DNA of 64,000 nucleotides from Sulfurisoma sediminicola (GTDB lineage Bacteria; Pseudomonadota; Gammaproteobacteria; Burkholderiales; Rhodocyclaceae): assembly GCF_003865015.1 (NCBI RefSeq), contig NZ_BHVV01000006.1, positions 186,001 to 250,000 on the forward strand. The letters run 5' to 3'. A program made the translations under genes and the position numbers. Positions 38,890 through 47,196 of the stretch are shown here, one piece after another (position 1 is the stretch's first letter; the number at the start of each line of letters is the position of its first letter). The notes beneath the pieces are model-generated. The model had not been told where the DNA came from. It searched no databases and was given only the letters and a program-made list of their open reading frames with translations.

Positions 38890-39189
38890 TTACTTCTTCG
38901 GCTCTTCCTTCTTCGGCTCTTCCTTCTTGGCTTCCATGCCGCTCATGCCGGCCATGCCAGCTTGGGGAGCAGCAGCCGGGGCGGCAGCAGCCGGGGCAGC
39001 GGCGGGAGCGCCAGCCATGCCGGCCTGGCCTTCCATGCCCTTCGGAGCTTCCATGCCGGCCATGCCAGCCTGGGGAGCGGGAGCCGGAGCGGCGGCCTTG
39101 GGAGCGGGAGCCGGAGCGGCTTCTTCCTTCTTGCCGCAGGCGGTAACGGCGAGGGCGACCAGAGCGGCGACGAGGAGGGACTGTTTCAT
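38890..39189 (-). CDS. Small Met/Ala/Pro-rich lipoprotein
   Basis: 99 aa from the ATG at 39189, which has an AAGGA 9 bases upstream; an ATG at 39198 has none at useful distance. Signal SLLVAALVALAVTAC with a lipobox-like VTAC gives a lipid-anchored Cys, followed by GKKEEAAPAPAPKAA, several AGMAGM/GMEG repeats and a C-terminal EEPKKEEPKK. It is low-complexity, probably extended, and facing the periplasm. It could bind copper or other soft metals through Met (speculative). No family recognised. Confidence 0.75.
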   Translation of the reverse strand: MKQSLLVAALVALAVTACGKKEEAAPAPAPKAAAPAPAPQAGMAGMEAPKGMEGQAGMAGAPAAAPAAAAPAAAPQAGMAGMSGMEAKKEEPKKEEPKK

Positions 39190-39332
39190 TGTTTGCATTC
39201 CTTTATCGATAAAAAGAGAAAGTGGAGCTCAGAAAAGACAGGGCGCGACCCAGTCAGCCGGTGATTGTATCAAGCTTCTGGAATTTGTTGTAAACGGCTA
39301 ACAAACGGCTTTTTACTGCGTTTTTGCCGCGA

Positions 39333-39803
39333 TCAGATGCCGGCCGTCGAAGGGGTGCAGACCTGGCATTCCAGCCACAGATCGTCGAAGCGCTGCCAAT
39401 ATGGGTGAATTTCCTTGGTATCCGCGCTGACCTGCTTGCCACGCGCGTGATCGGCGTGAAAGCGGATCGCACCATGGGACGCGTCGGCGAGTACGAAGCG
39501 GTCGGCCAGATGGCGCAGGTGGTCCGGCGTCTGACGGATCTCGATCTGGTGGCCATGGAGGCGGATCAGATTCAGCAGGCGCGGGTGCCGGGTGCGCAGG
39601 GGCGCCGGATCGTGGACGATGATGTGCATGCGCCGGTTCGCGTCGTCGGCGAGGAAGTGCAGCAGCATGGCGTTGCGGCTCGCATCATCGAGGGCCATGC
39701 GTTCGAGGTCGCCGTCGAAAAGGCGCAGTTCGCGGCACGCCGCCTGGATCGTGGCGTCGATGGCGGCGCGGTAGCCGGCTTCGCTGTCGAAGGGTTCGAT
39801 CAT
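39333..39803 (-). CDS. Conserved hypothetical protein (156 aa)
   Basis: 156 aa from the ATG at 39803 ([19 protein letters not shown]). It has alternating helix and strand, with [36 protein letters not shown] and [22 protein letters not shown], a pattern reminiscent of PLD-like or regulatory folds but without the HKD motif. It lies 8 bases after roxA on the same strand and is likely cotranscribed. Function unknown. Confidence 0.75.
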   Translation of the reverse strand: MIEPFDSEAGYRAAIDATIQAACRELRLFDGDLERMALDDASRNAMLLHFLADDANRRMHIIVHDPAPLRTRHPRLLNLIRLHGHQIEIRQTPDHLRHLADRFVLADASHGAIRFHADHARGKQVSADTKEIHPYWQRFDDLWLECQVCTPSTAGI

Positions 39804-39811
39804 GGGTGCTC

Positions 39812-40939
39812 CTATGGCTCGCGGATCGCCAGGAAGCCGCAACGATACCACTCGCGCAGCAGTTCGACGCCGGTCGCGCTGAAGCCACGGATGGTCTCGA
39901 TGTCGCGGCGGTCGGCCAGTTGCCGCAGCAGGCGTCGGTCGGGGCCGGGGACCGTGATCGCTTCGCCATTGAGGTAGAAATGCGTGCCGGTGAACAGAAG
40001 CTGGGTACGCGGATCGAGCGCGACGCCGCGCCGTTCGGCGAGACTGGCGAAGCGTTTCGCCGCGAGCGGTCGTTGCGGCGGATCGAAAAACACGTGGGGT
40101 TTCGGCTCGGTCAGCATGCGACCCAGAAAGTCTCGCACGGAATTTCTGTTCCAGCTGACTCTGGCGAGAATGTCGCTTACTTGGTCGATCATGGCGTCGC
40201 CGATCTGTGCTGGCGATCGCTGCCGTTGCAGTTGCGGGTCGCGATAACGGCCGTCGAGACGAACGGTGTCCTGCAAGTGCATCAGGAACTGCTCGGCCAG
40301 CTCCTGCGCCGGGAAGGCGCGGAAGCCGATCGACCAGGTCATGCATTCACCCTCGGCGATTCCGTCGTGCGCCCATTCCGGTGGCAGATAGAGCATGTCG
40401 CCGGGTTCGAGCAGCCATTCCTGGGTCGGCCGGAAATCGGCGAGGATGCGCACCGGCAGGCCATCGATCAGGCGCTGGTTGCGTTGCTTGCCGATGCGCC
40501 AGCGGCGGCGGCCGATGCCCTGCAGCAGGAAGACGTCGTAGCTGTCGAAATGCGGGCCGACGCCCCCGCCATCGGTGGCATAGCTCACCATCAGGTCGTC
40601 GAGCCGGGCGTAGGGAACGAAGTCGAACTCGCGCATCAGGCGGTCGCCTTCGGGGCTTACCAGATTGACGCTCTGCGCCAGCACGGTCCAGGGCCTGGCG
40701 CGGCGCTTGAGCGAAGATGGGTTGAACGGGCCATGCTCGAGAGTCCAGCCGTCGACCTGCGAGACGAAGCGCGACTCGACGTCGTCGCGTGCAGCGAGCG
40801 CCAGCATGTCGTTCCGTCCGCTGACGCCGGATACGCCGGTGAAGCCGGGAATTGCGCCGCGCACCAGCAGCGGCTTCTTCTGCCAGTAGTCGGAAAGGAA
40901 TTCTTCGGCCGTGAGGCCGCCCAGCAGCGTCGGAATCAT
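39812..40939 (-). CDS. roxA: JmjC-type ribosomal protein oxygenase (RoxA/YcfD-like)
   Basis: 375 aa. Fe(II)/2-oxoglutarate cupin with HxD in [13 protein letters not shown] and the distal His in [12 protein letters not shown]. The N-terminus [21 protein letters not shown] and the C-terminal winged-helix region match YcfD, which hydroxylates an arginine of ribosomal protein L16. The length suits the family. It is divergent from rlmD, another ribosome-modification gene, 39 bases away. Confidence 0.9.
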   Translation of the reverse strand: MIPTLLGGLTAEEFLSDYWQKKPLLVRGAIPGFTGVSGVSGRNDMLALAARDDVESRFVSQVDGWTLEHGPFNPSSLKRRARPWTVLAQSVNLVSPEGDRLMREFDFVPYARLDDLMVSYATDGGGVGPHFDSYDVFLLQGIGRRRWRIGKQRNQRLIDGLPVRILADFRPTQEWLLEPGDMLYLPPEWAHDGIAEGECMTWSIGFRAFPAQELAEQFLMHLQDTVRLDGRYRDPQLQRQRSPAQIGDAMIDQVSDILARVSWNRNSVRDFLGRMLTEPKPHVFFDPPQRPLAAKRFASLAERRGVALDPRTQLLFTGTHFYLNGEAITVPGPDRRLLRQLADRRDIETIRGFSATGVELLREWYRCGFLAIREP

Positions 40940-40948
40940 GCGGCCATT

Positions 40949-40954
40949 ATAATC
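40949..40954 (+). promoter_or_regulatory. Possible -10 element for rlmD
   Basis: TATAAT 24 bases before the rlmD ATG, in the 39-base divergent gap with roxA. No good -35 is seen. A GCGCC/GGCGC hairpin with a T-rich loop follows in the leader. Confidence 0.3.
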
Positions 40955-40978
40955 GCGCCTTTTTTCGAGGCGCCCGCC

Positions 40979-42277
40979 ATGTCCGAGGCCATTGTCGAAT
41001 CACTGGATCACGAAGGCCGCGGCGTCGCACATGTCGACGGCAAGGTGATTTTCATCGAGGGTGGGCTGCCGGGCGAGCGCGTCGAATACGCCAGCTTTCG
41101 GCGCAAGCCGAGTTACGAGCAGGCCAGCGCCACCGCCATCCGCCGTGCGTCGAGCCAGCGGGTGACGCCGCTATGCCCGCATTTCGGTGTTTGCGGCGGC
41201 TGCAGCATGCAGCATCTCGAGGCGGGGGCGCAGACCGCGGCGAAGCAGCGCGTGCTCGAGGACGCGCTCTGGCATCTTGCCCGCCTCAAACCGGAGGCGG
41301 TGTTCCCGCCCATCGGCGGTCCGGCCTGGGGCTACCGCCGCCGCGCGCGGTTGTCGGTGCGCCTGGTGCCGAAGAAGGGCGGCGTGCTGGTCGGTTTCCA
41401 CGAGCGGCGCAGCAGCTATGTCGCCGACATGCTCACCTGCAAGGTGCTGCCGCCGGCAGTCGCGGCACTGTTGCCGAAGCTGCGCGAACTGGTCGCGGCG
41501 CTGTCCATCCCCGACCGGCTGCCGCAGATCGAGGTGGCGGTGGCGGACAGCCAGACGGTGCTGCTGCTGCGCATCCTCTTGCCACTGACAGCGGCTGACG
41601 AAGATCTGTTGCGTGCCTTCGCCGACGCCCACGGCATCGTCTTCTACCTGCAGACGGGCGGTCCGGATACCGTGGTCCTGTTTCATCCGGCCGCTGCCGG
41701 GCCGCTGAGCTATGCACTGCCGGATTTCGGCGTGACGCTGACGTTCCGTCCGACCGACTTCACCCAGGTCAATTTCGGCATCAATCGCATGTTGGTGCGC
41801 CGGGCGATGGGACTGCTGGCGCCGCAGGCTGGCGAGCGCATCGCCGACATGTTCTGCGGCCTCGGCAACTTCACGCTGCCGATCGCCACTCATGGCGCGA
41901 CGGTGGTCGGCGTCGAGGGTAGCCAGGTGCTGGTCGATCGAGCCCATGCCAATGCGTCGGCGAACGGCCTGGCCGGGTGTACCGAGTTTCATGTCGCCAA
42001 TCTTTTCGAGGCGACGGCGGAGAGCCTGGCGGCGCTCGGCCCTTTCGACAAGATGCTGATCGATCCGCCGCGCGAGGGCGCGATCGCGCTGGTCAAGGCG
42101 CTGGCCGAGCCCTATCCGCGGCGCATCGTCTATGTTTCATGCAGCCCGGCGACGCTGGCGCGCGACGCCGCCGTGCTGGTGCGTGAGCAGGGTTATCGGC
42201 TGTGCGGCGCCGGCATCGGCAACATGTTCCCGCAGACCTCGCATGTCGAGTCGATCGCGCTGTTCGAGTGGCCATAA
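40979..42277 (+). CDS. rlmD: 23S rRNA (uracil-1939-C5)-methyltransferase RlmD
   Basis: 432 aa. An N-terminal TRAM-like domain ([19 protein letters not shown]) is followed by an Fe-S cysteine cluster ([15 protein letters not shown] plus Cys in LTCKVL), SAM motif [14 protein letters not shown] and the catalytic [11 protein letters not shown]. It methylates U1939 of 23S rRNA. The start is the ATG at 40979. Confidence 0.95.
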   Translation: MSEAIVESLDHEGRGVAHVDGKVIFIEGGLPGERVEYASFRRKPSYEQASATAIRRASSQRVTPLCPHFGVCGGCSMQHLEAGAQTAAKQRVLEDALWHLARLKPEAVFPPIGGPAWGYRRRARLSVRLVPKKGGVLVGFHERRSSYVADMLTCKVLPPAVAALLPKLRELVAALSIPDRLPQIEVAVADSQTVLLLRILLPLTAADEDLLRAFADAHGIVFYLQTGGPDTVVLFHPAAAGPLSYALPDFGVTLTFRPTDFTQVNFGINRMLVRRAMGLLAPQAGERIADMFCGLGNFTLPIATHGATVVGVEGSQVLVDRAHANASANGLAGCTEFHVANLFEATAESLAALGPFDKMLIDPPREGAIALVKALAEPYPRRIVYVSCSPATLARDAAVLVREQGYRLCGAGIGNMFPQTSHVESIALFEWP

Positions 42278-42388
42278 GCAACAACGGCGACCCGCGGGTC
42301 GCCGTGGCGCCATCCGCTACGGCGAGGAGAGCGTTTCTTGCTCGACCGCCCTGTAGCGCAGTGGCTTCATCAGCGCCGACTTATTGAA

Positions 42389-43084
42389 TCAGTCGCGCTC
42401 GCCGCTGAATGCCAGCAGCAGTTGCAGCAGGCTGACGAAGACGTTGTAGATGTCGAGATAGACCGCCAGCGTCGCGCTGATGTAGTTGTCCTCGCCGCCC
42501 TGCACGATGCGGTTGATGTCGTAGAGGATGTAGGCGGAGAAGATGACCACCGCCAGCGCGGCGATGGCCAGCGACAGCGCCGGGATCTGGAAGAAGATGT
42601 TGGCTAGTGCCGCGACCAGGATCAGGATCATGCCGGCGAAGAGGAACTTGCCGAGACCCGAGAAGTCGCGCTTGGTGGTGGCGGCGACGCCGGCCAGGGT
42701 GAAGAAGATCGCGCCTGTGCCGCCGGCGGCCATGGCGATCAGCGTGCCGCCGTTGGAGAAGCCGAGCGCCACCTGCAGGATGCGCGACAGCATCAGACCC
42801 ATGAAGAAGGTGAAGGCCAGCAGCAGGACCACGCCCATGCCGCTGTTCTTGGTCTTCTCGATGCCCCACATGAAGCCGAAGGCGATGCCGAGGAAGAGCA
42901 GGAAGGAGACCATGGGGCTGCCGGCGAGGAAGGAAAACTTCAACTGGATGCCGACCAGCGCGCCGATCACCGTCGGCACCATCGACAGGCCGAGCAGGGC
43001 GTAGGTGTTGCGCAGGACGCGGTTGGTCGCCAGTGCGCTGTCGCGACTCGCGGTCTGGGCAATGCCGAACTGACTGTTCATCAT
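42389..43084 (-). CDS. yccA: Bax inhibitor-1/YccA family membrane protein
   Basis: 231 aa from the ATG at 43084, with GGAG seven bases upstream. Seven hydrophobic segments and the family-typical IVFSAYILYDINRIVQGGEDNYISATLAVYLDIYNVF region (key blocks YILYDINRI and YLDIYN). An inner-membrane protein; E. coli YccA modulates FtsH and the homologues are pH-sensitive calcium leak channels. It is the last backbone gene before the island. The convergent gap to rlmD (42278-42388) holds only an 18-base palindrome at 42286-42303. Confidence 0.92.
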   Translation of the reverse strand: MMNSQFGIAQTASRDSALATNRVLRNTYALLGLSMVPTVIGALVGIQLKFSFLAGSPMVSFLLFLGIAFGFMWGIEKTKNSGMGVVLLLAFTFFMGLMLSRILQVALGFSNGGTLIAMAAGGTGAIFFTLAGVAATTKRDFSGLGKFLFAGMILILVAALANIFFQIPALSLAIAALAVVIFSAYILYDINRIVQGGEDNYISATLAVYLDIYNVFVSLLQLLLAFSGERD

Positions 43085-43166
43085 CTGTGCTCTCCGTAAA
43101 GTGTGGCCAGAACGCTCGTTAGAGTGGGGTGCTGCCCGCAAGTTTCAATGGTGACAGGATTTCTGG

Positions 43167-43224
43167 TGGCGGATAGGGTGAGATTCGAACTCACGGACGC
43201 CTTGCGACGTCGCCGGTTTTCAAG
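43167..43224 (-). pseudogene. 3' fragment of tRNA-Ser(UGA), probable attachment site
   Basis: Read on the minus strand: anticodon loop CTTGAAA (anticodon TGA), the 3' half of the anticodon stem (ACCGG), a long class II variable arm, T-arm GTGAGTTCGAATCTCAC, acceptor CCTATCC, discriminator G and CCA. No 5' acceptor, D-arm or 5' anticodon strand precedes it, so the gene is truncated in the anticodon loop. The break faces the low-GC region on the right. This is the remnant expected at the distal end of an element integrated into a tRNA-Ser gene; the intact copy should lie at the other end, outside the window. Confidence 0.8.
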
Positions 43225-43267
43225 TTCTCTGCTATTCCGCGTAAAAACAGTGGCCTATTTTACATTT

Positions 43268-43341
43268 ATCTCCGCAACTTGGCTGAAACAGACGTCTTGG
43301 GAACCCGGTAAATCCGTGCTCGTTTGACACGTTGCGGAGAT
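43268..43341. repeat. 11-bp inverted repeat near the island end
   Basis: ATCTCCGCAAC at 43268-43278 and its exact complement GTTGCGGAGAT at 43331-43341, 52 bases apart, between the tRNA fragment and the KAP gene. Could be arm-type recombinase sites or a weak transcript end. The rest of the 141-base gap (43225-43365) shows no gene. Confidence 0.6.
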
Positions 43342-43365
43342 TAATTTTCTCTCTCAGGTGTCTTC

Positions 43366-45063
43366 TTATAGCTTCGGTTCCGTGGCCAGTTTCACCCCAT
43401 AAAGCCGTTCGACACGGAGACGATTGAGGCGGGATGATGCACCGACCCTTCGGAGGACATTCTCCATCTTTTCGATGATCTTCCGCTGGCCTTCATCTGC
43501 ATTTGAGATCCGGCGAAACGAAAGGCAGGCACGGATATAGCGAGGTAGATCGGCCCCATGAGTTTTGGTCACAAGGTCGTAAAGATCGTCTTCCGATGCA
43601 GCAAGCACAGCTTCTTCATCTGACTTTGACCATCCGTCGTTGCTACCAAGCGTATTCAGAGCATCGGCAAGCGGTTTGGGCTTACTGAGTCGCGCGTGCT
43701 CAGCATTGAGTCTACCTTCCAGAACCGAATCGTATAGATCGCCAGGGAATCGCTGAGAAAGATCGAAACGCTCCCTACGATCAGAATTCGCCGCGACAAA
43801 GTCGTCTATCAGCTTGTCTGCCAAGTCGTCGCGAGAAAAATCCCTTAGCAAAGAAACAACCGAATTGATCTCGCCGACGCTAGACCACTTGAGGTGATCC
43901 TGGATCGCTGACAGCAACGCTGCAAGTATTTCCTCTTGGTTGTCATCAAAACCGTGTTTAAACAGGTGCCAAGCGGCCGTTAGACGTTCGCTTCCGTCAT
44001 GAATCTTCAGCTGGGCATCAAGCTCGTTAGCCGCATTCCTTATCGCTTCAACATCCGGGTAACCACGTTCGATTGTTGTCATCAATGCGAGATCTAACGC
44101 GTCGGTATGTTGGTATCCGTACTCTCCAAGCAGTTCCTCCCACTGCCTTTCCTGCGTATCTTCAGACTTATCGTCGAGATATTTTGACCATCCAGCAAAT
44201 CGATTGGTCAATTCCTTCAGGAAAGCCAGAGTCGGCCCTTTGCCTGGACAGTAGTGGCACCACCCCATTAGCACGAGAGAAGCGACAGCCTGCTTCCGAA
44301 TCGTTGGATGAAGACCACTCAGGATCGCTGCTGTCGCCACGGCCAATTTATCGATTTTCCGCAGCACGCGAATATTTCTGAGCCCGAGCTTTGTCGCGTG
44401 AGTTTTGAGGTCAGCCGCCAGTTCATCTGATCGTGGAATAGCTACCTCGATCGCTTCTTCTGGCTTCGGGTCGAGTCTTATTTCACGGTCGACTACTTTC
44501 TCCTTGTAGAGATCGTAATCATCCTGACCGTCCAGCTCGCCGTGGTTGAAAATGAGTGCAATCTTGCAGCCTCGGTGTTCCTTCAAATAGGACACCAGCC
44601 CCAATACTTCGCGGGTAAGAAGAGATGGGCTACGGCGCTCAAAGTCATCAATGCAAATGACCAGGTTGCGGACACGCGAGAAAGCAATGTCCTGAACCAA
44701 CGACCCCGTATAGTTCTTCACGATCGGAGCCTGTGAAACAGCCTTTGTAGCTTTTCTTCCGCCGCCAATCAATTTCCTGAAACCCCACCCCGATGCACCT
44801 TCCGGTGACGTTTCGCCTAGGGTTGCGTCATCAATGTTTTCGAATATGGCCAGCTTCAGGGATTCAAGGTCTTTGACACCAAACAAGGACACATACGCGT
44901 ATCGAAACTTCTTGTCAGCCGACACCTGCGTCTTCAGCCGTAAGACGGCTTGAGTCCAGAGAAATGTTTTGCCGACGCCCCAGTCACCTGTCAGCGCAAG
45001 AACCTCTGGCTCATCGCTGGCCAAGAAATCATGGATTGCTTGTTTCGACTGGTGGATCGACAT
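43366..45063 (-). CDS. KAP-type P-loop NTPase at the end of the BREX operon
   Basis: 565 aa. Walker A GDWGVGKTFLW at about residue 26 and Walker B LVICIDDFERRSPSLLTREVLG at about 135 (first part LVICIDDFE) match the KAP/STAND-related P-loop family. No clear membrane segments; the C-terminal 300 residues are helical and unrecognised. It starts 3 bases after the brxL stop, so it is cotranscribed with BREX. KAP-type NTPases occur in several phage-defence systems; here it may be an accessory effector or sensor (inference). Confidence 0.8.
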   Translation of the reverse strand: MSIHQSKQAIHDFLASDEPEVLALTGDWGVGKTFLWTQAVLRLKTQVSADKKFRYAYVSLFGVKDLESLKLAIFENIDDATLGETSPEGASGWGFRKLIGGGRKATKAVSQAPIVKNYTGSLVQDIAFSRVRNLVICIDDFERRSPSLLTREVLGLVSYLKEHRGCKIALIFNHGELDGQDDYDLYKEKVVDREIRLDPKPEEAIEVAIPRSDELAADLKTHATKLGLRNIRVLRKIDKLAVATAAILSGLHPTIRKQAVASLVLMGWCHYCPGKGPTLAFLKELTNRFAGWSKYLDDKSEDTQERQWEELLGEYGYQHTDALDLALMTTIERGYPDVEAIRNAANELDAQLKIHDGSERLTAAWHLFKHGFDDNQEEILAALLSAIQDHLKWSSVGEINSVVSLLRDFSRDDLADKLIDDFVAANSDRRERFDLSQRFPGDLYDSVLEGRLNAEHARLSKPKPLADALNTLGSNDGWSKSDEEAVLAASEDDLYDLVTKTHGADLPRYIRACLSFRRISNADEGQRKIIEKMENVLRRVGASSRLNRLRVERLYGVKLATEPKL

Positions 45064-45066
45064 GCG

Positions 45067-47196
45067 TCAGCTGGCTCCGTTCGTGCCCGACTGCCTGAAA
45101 ATATCAACCTTCGTTTCCAAACATTTCCTAAGCGCCAGATCATGCGCGCCAATCTCAAACCAGCCTGTAGGCTTCTGGTAGAAGTCGAGGCCACGCCCGA
45201 TCTTCACAATCCATCCGTTATTGATGCGAATCTCTCGGTCATGAAGGTTCTTATTGACCTTGATGTCCAGCAGTACGTCGATCTCAAGCAGGCTCTGCTT
45301 GAGTTCGTCGAGCTTTTCCTGCATGTCCGCGAGCGGAGATGCATCGTCGTAGCCGGTAACCAGCGAAATCTTCTTGATGGCTGGCCGCTTCACGATGACT
45401 TCGCAGAAACGAACTAGGTTCTGGATCTGATGGGGCGCGCGAATGTATGGATCCTCGATCAGGATCTCGGTCGCTCCCTCCAGATAAGGGCCGAAGATGT
45501 TTTCGTAGCTATGGCCAGAATCACCGTAGAGGATCGTGAAATGGCGTTCCTCCAGCGATGGCTCGGGTATCGGCGACCCGACTTCCGCAACGGGAGCGGC
45601 TACCTGAATCTCAGTCGGTGCTACTGCTGCAACGGGCGCTACCGGTGCGGATGAGGATGTGCTCTCAACGATGGATGTCGATGTTCCTCGACGTGACGGA
45701 GACTGCGTTGCGGTCGCATCCTTGGATTCCGGGCAGAACACCACAACTTCGTCACCCGTTTTTCGGAAGTACGACAGGTTAATGTTGGCAAACTCGTCGT
45801 CTGGTTTGCGCTTGTTCATCTGCTCCTTGACGCGGCGCCTGCATTCGATGGCATAGGCAACGTATTCCTCGAACTCCTCGTCGGACGGTGGACCATTGGG
45901 GTGAAGGATTTTCAGGAATGCGCACAGCGTCTTCTTGATTCCCTTCTCATCCCGACCTTCCACGCATTTTCCGAGACGAATCCGCTGATTGACCTCCTCA
46001 TAGCGATTCGTGTGCTTGAAGATGTAGTGGAATGCCTCGGCCAGGTAATCGGTGATGAAACCGTAGTTCGAGGTCAGATAAGCGCTGCTGTTCTTCGGCA
46101 TCTCCCAGCCTGGCAGGTAGCAGGCAAAGCGATCCATGATCGCCAGGTCAAACTCCGGCGGCAGCGGCTGGAACAGGTCATGCGTCGTCGAATTGACGAC
46201 CTGCTGAATCGACAGATCGAAGTTGCCGACAAAGCTCAAGCTCGCGTCGGCAATGACTTCCGCCCCACGGGAAAAACGCCCGTTGGCCATGAAGTCTTTC
46301 ATGATCTGGATCGTGTCCGGGTCTTTGACCTTGATACCGCCGATCTCGTCGAATGCGACCGTGTCCCAGTAGCCTACAAGGCCAACCTTGCGACGTTGAT
46401 TGTTGTAGAACAATGTCGCCTTCGTCGCTTGACCACCCGAAATTAGTGTGGCGTAGGGTGAAAATTCGCTGAAGAAGTATGACTTACCGGTGCCACGGGG
46501 GCCAAGCTCGATGTAGTTGTAGTTGGGCTCAACAAGGGGCGCGAGGCGCGTCACATAGTGCAGCTTCACTCGGTGGGACAGCTTGCTGGGCTCCAGGCCA
46601 ACTGAGCGCAACACGGCATCCAGCCATTCGTCACGAGAAAACGACGCTCGGCCTTCTGTGTAACGATCGAAGTCAAAGCGGCTCAACTGGATCGGCCGCA
46701 TGTCCTCGATGTAGAAAGCGTAGTCGTCCTCCTCGATGTCGTTGTGGGCAATCGTCACTTCGGCCCAGATGCCGCCTTCGAGCAGGCGGTCGTTGTCCTT
46801 AAAGAACTTGTCGCCAATGGCTATGCGCTGCGAGTTGAAGTTCTCCAGCGAGGCCCAGTGACGTTTTTCCTTTTCCACGTAGCGGACGTGCACCTTGTCG
46901 ATGAAGCGGTGCTTGCCTTTGGTGGCCACTCGCGACTGGGCGGCGTTCGCTTCGTCCGGGCGCACGTAGTTGTCTTGTAGCGTTGCCAGTACGGCCTCCA
47001 TACCGGCGTTGATCTCGGCCGGATCATCGCTTGCGCAATACCGGGCCAGGAGAAACTCCAGCACGAAGGTGGGGACGTTCGTTCCCTTCTTGATCCGATG
47101 GAGAAGATCCTTGCGGACGACTTTGCCATCGAACGTCGTCGTCAGCTTCGTATCCAGCGCATCCAGCACGTTTGCTGGGGTTCCAGTTTCGCTCAT
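45067..47196 (-). CDS. brxL: BREX protein BrxL with MITD1-like C-terminal domain
   Basis: 709 aa. The N-terminal domain (residues 1-200) and AAA+ core are BrxL-like: LDTKLTTTFDGKVVRKDLL, ELGPRGTGKSYFF (Walker A, about 235), YWDTVAFDEIGGI (Walker B), FVGNFDL. After a Pro/Ala/Val-rich linker (about 520-555) the C-terminus is not a Lon protease domain. It resembles the PLD-fold C-terminal domain of eukaryotic MITD1 (ILIEDPYIRAPHQIQNLVRF; HDREIRINNGWIVKIGRGLD; KCLETKVDIF). BrxL is the DNA-associated AAA+ effector of type 1 and type 4 BREX. The start overlaps the pglZ stop by four bases. Confidence 0.9.
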   Translation of the reverse strand: MSETGTPANVLDALDTKLTTTFDGKVVRKDLLHRIKKGTNVPTFVLEFLLARYCASDDPAEINAGMEAVLATLQDNYVRPDEANAAQSRVATKGKHRFIDKVHVRYVEKEKRHWASLENFNSQRIAIGDKFFKDNDRLLEGGIWAEVTIAHNDIEEDDYAFYIEDMRPIQLSRFDFDRYTEGRASFSRDEWLDAVLRSVGLEPSKLSHRVKLHYVTRLAPLVEPNYNYIELGPRGTGKSYFFSEFSPYATLISGGQATKATLFYNNQRRKVGLVGYWDTVAFDEIGGIKVKDPDTIQIMKDFMANGRFSRGAEVIADASLSFVGNFDLSIQQVVNSTTHDLFQPLPPEFDLAIMDRFACYLPGWEMPKNSSAYLTSNYGFITDYLAEAFHYIFKHTNRYEEVNQRIRLGKCVEGRDEKGIKKTLCAFLKILHPNGPPSDEEFEEYVAYAIECRRRVKEQMNKRKPDDEFANINLSYFRKTGDEVVVFCPESKDATATQSPSRRGTSTSIVESTSSSAPVAPVAAVAPTEIQVAAPVAEVGSPIPEPSLEERHFTILYGDSGHSYENIFGPYLEGATEILIEDPYIRAPHQIQNLVRFCEVIVKRPAIKKISLVTGYDDASPLADMQEKLDELKQSLLEIDVLLDIKVNKNLHDREIRINNGWIVKIGRGLDFYQKPTGWFEIGAHDLALRKCLETKVDIFRQSGTNGAS

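Noticed and set aside
42286-42303. 18-base palindrome GGCGACCC-GC-GGGTCGCC after rlmD
   Set aside because: A stable stem, but there is no T-run on either side, so I did not call it a terminator with confidence.
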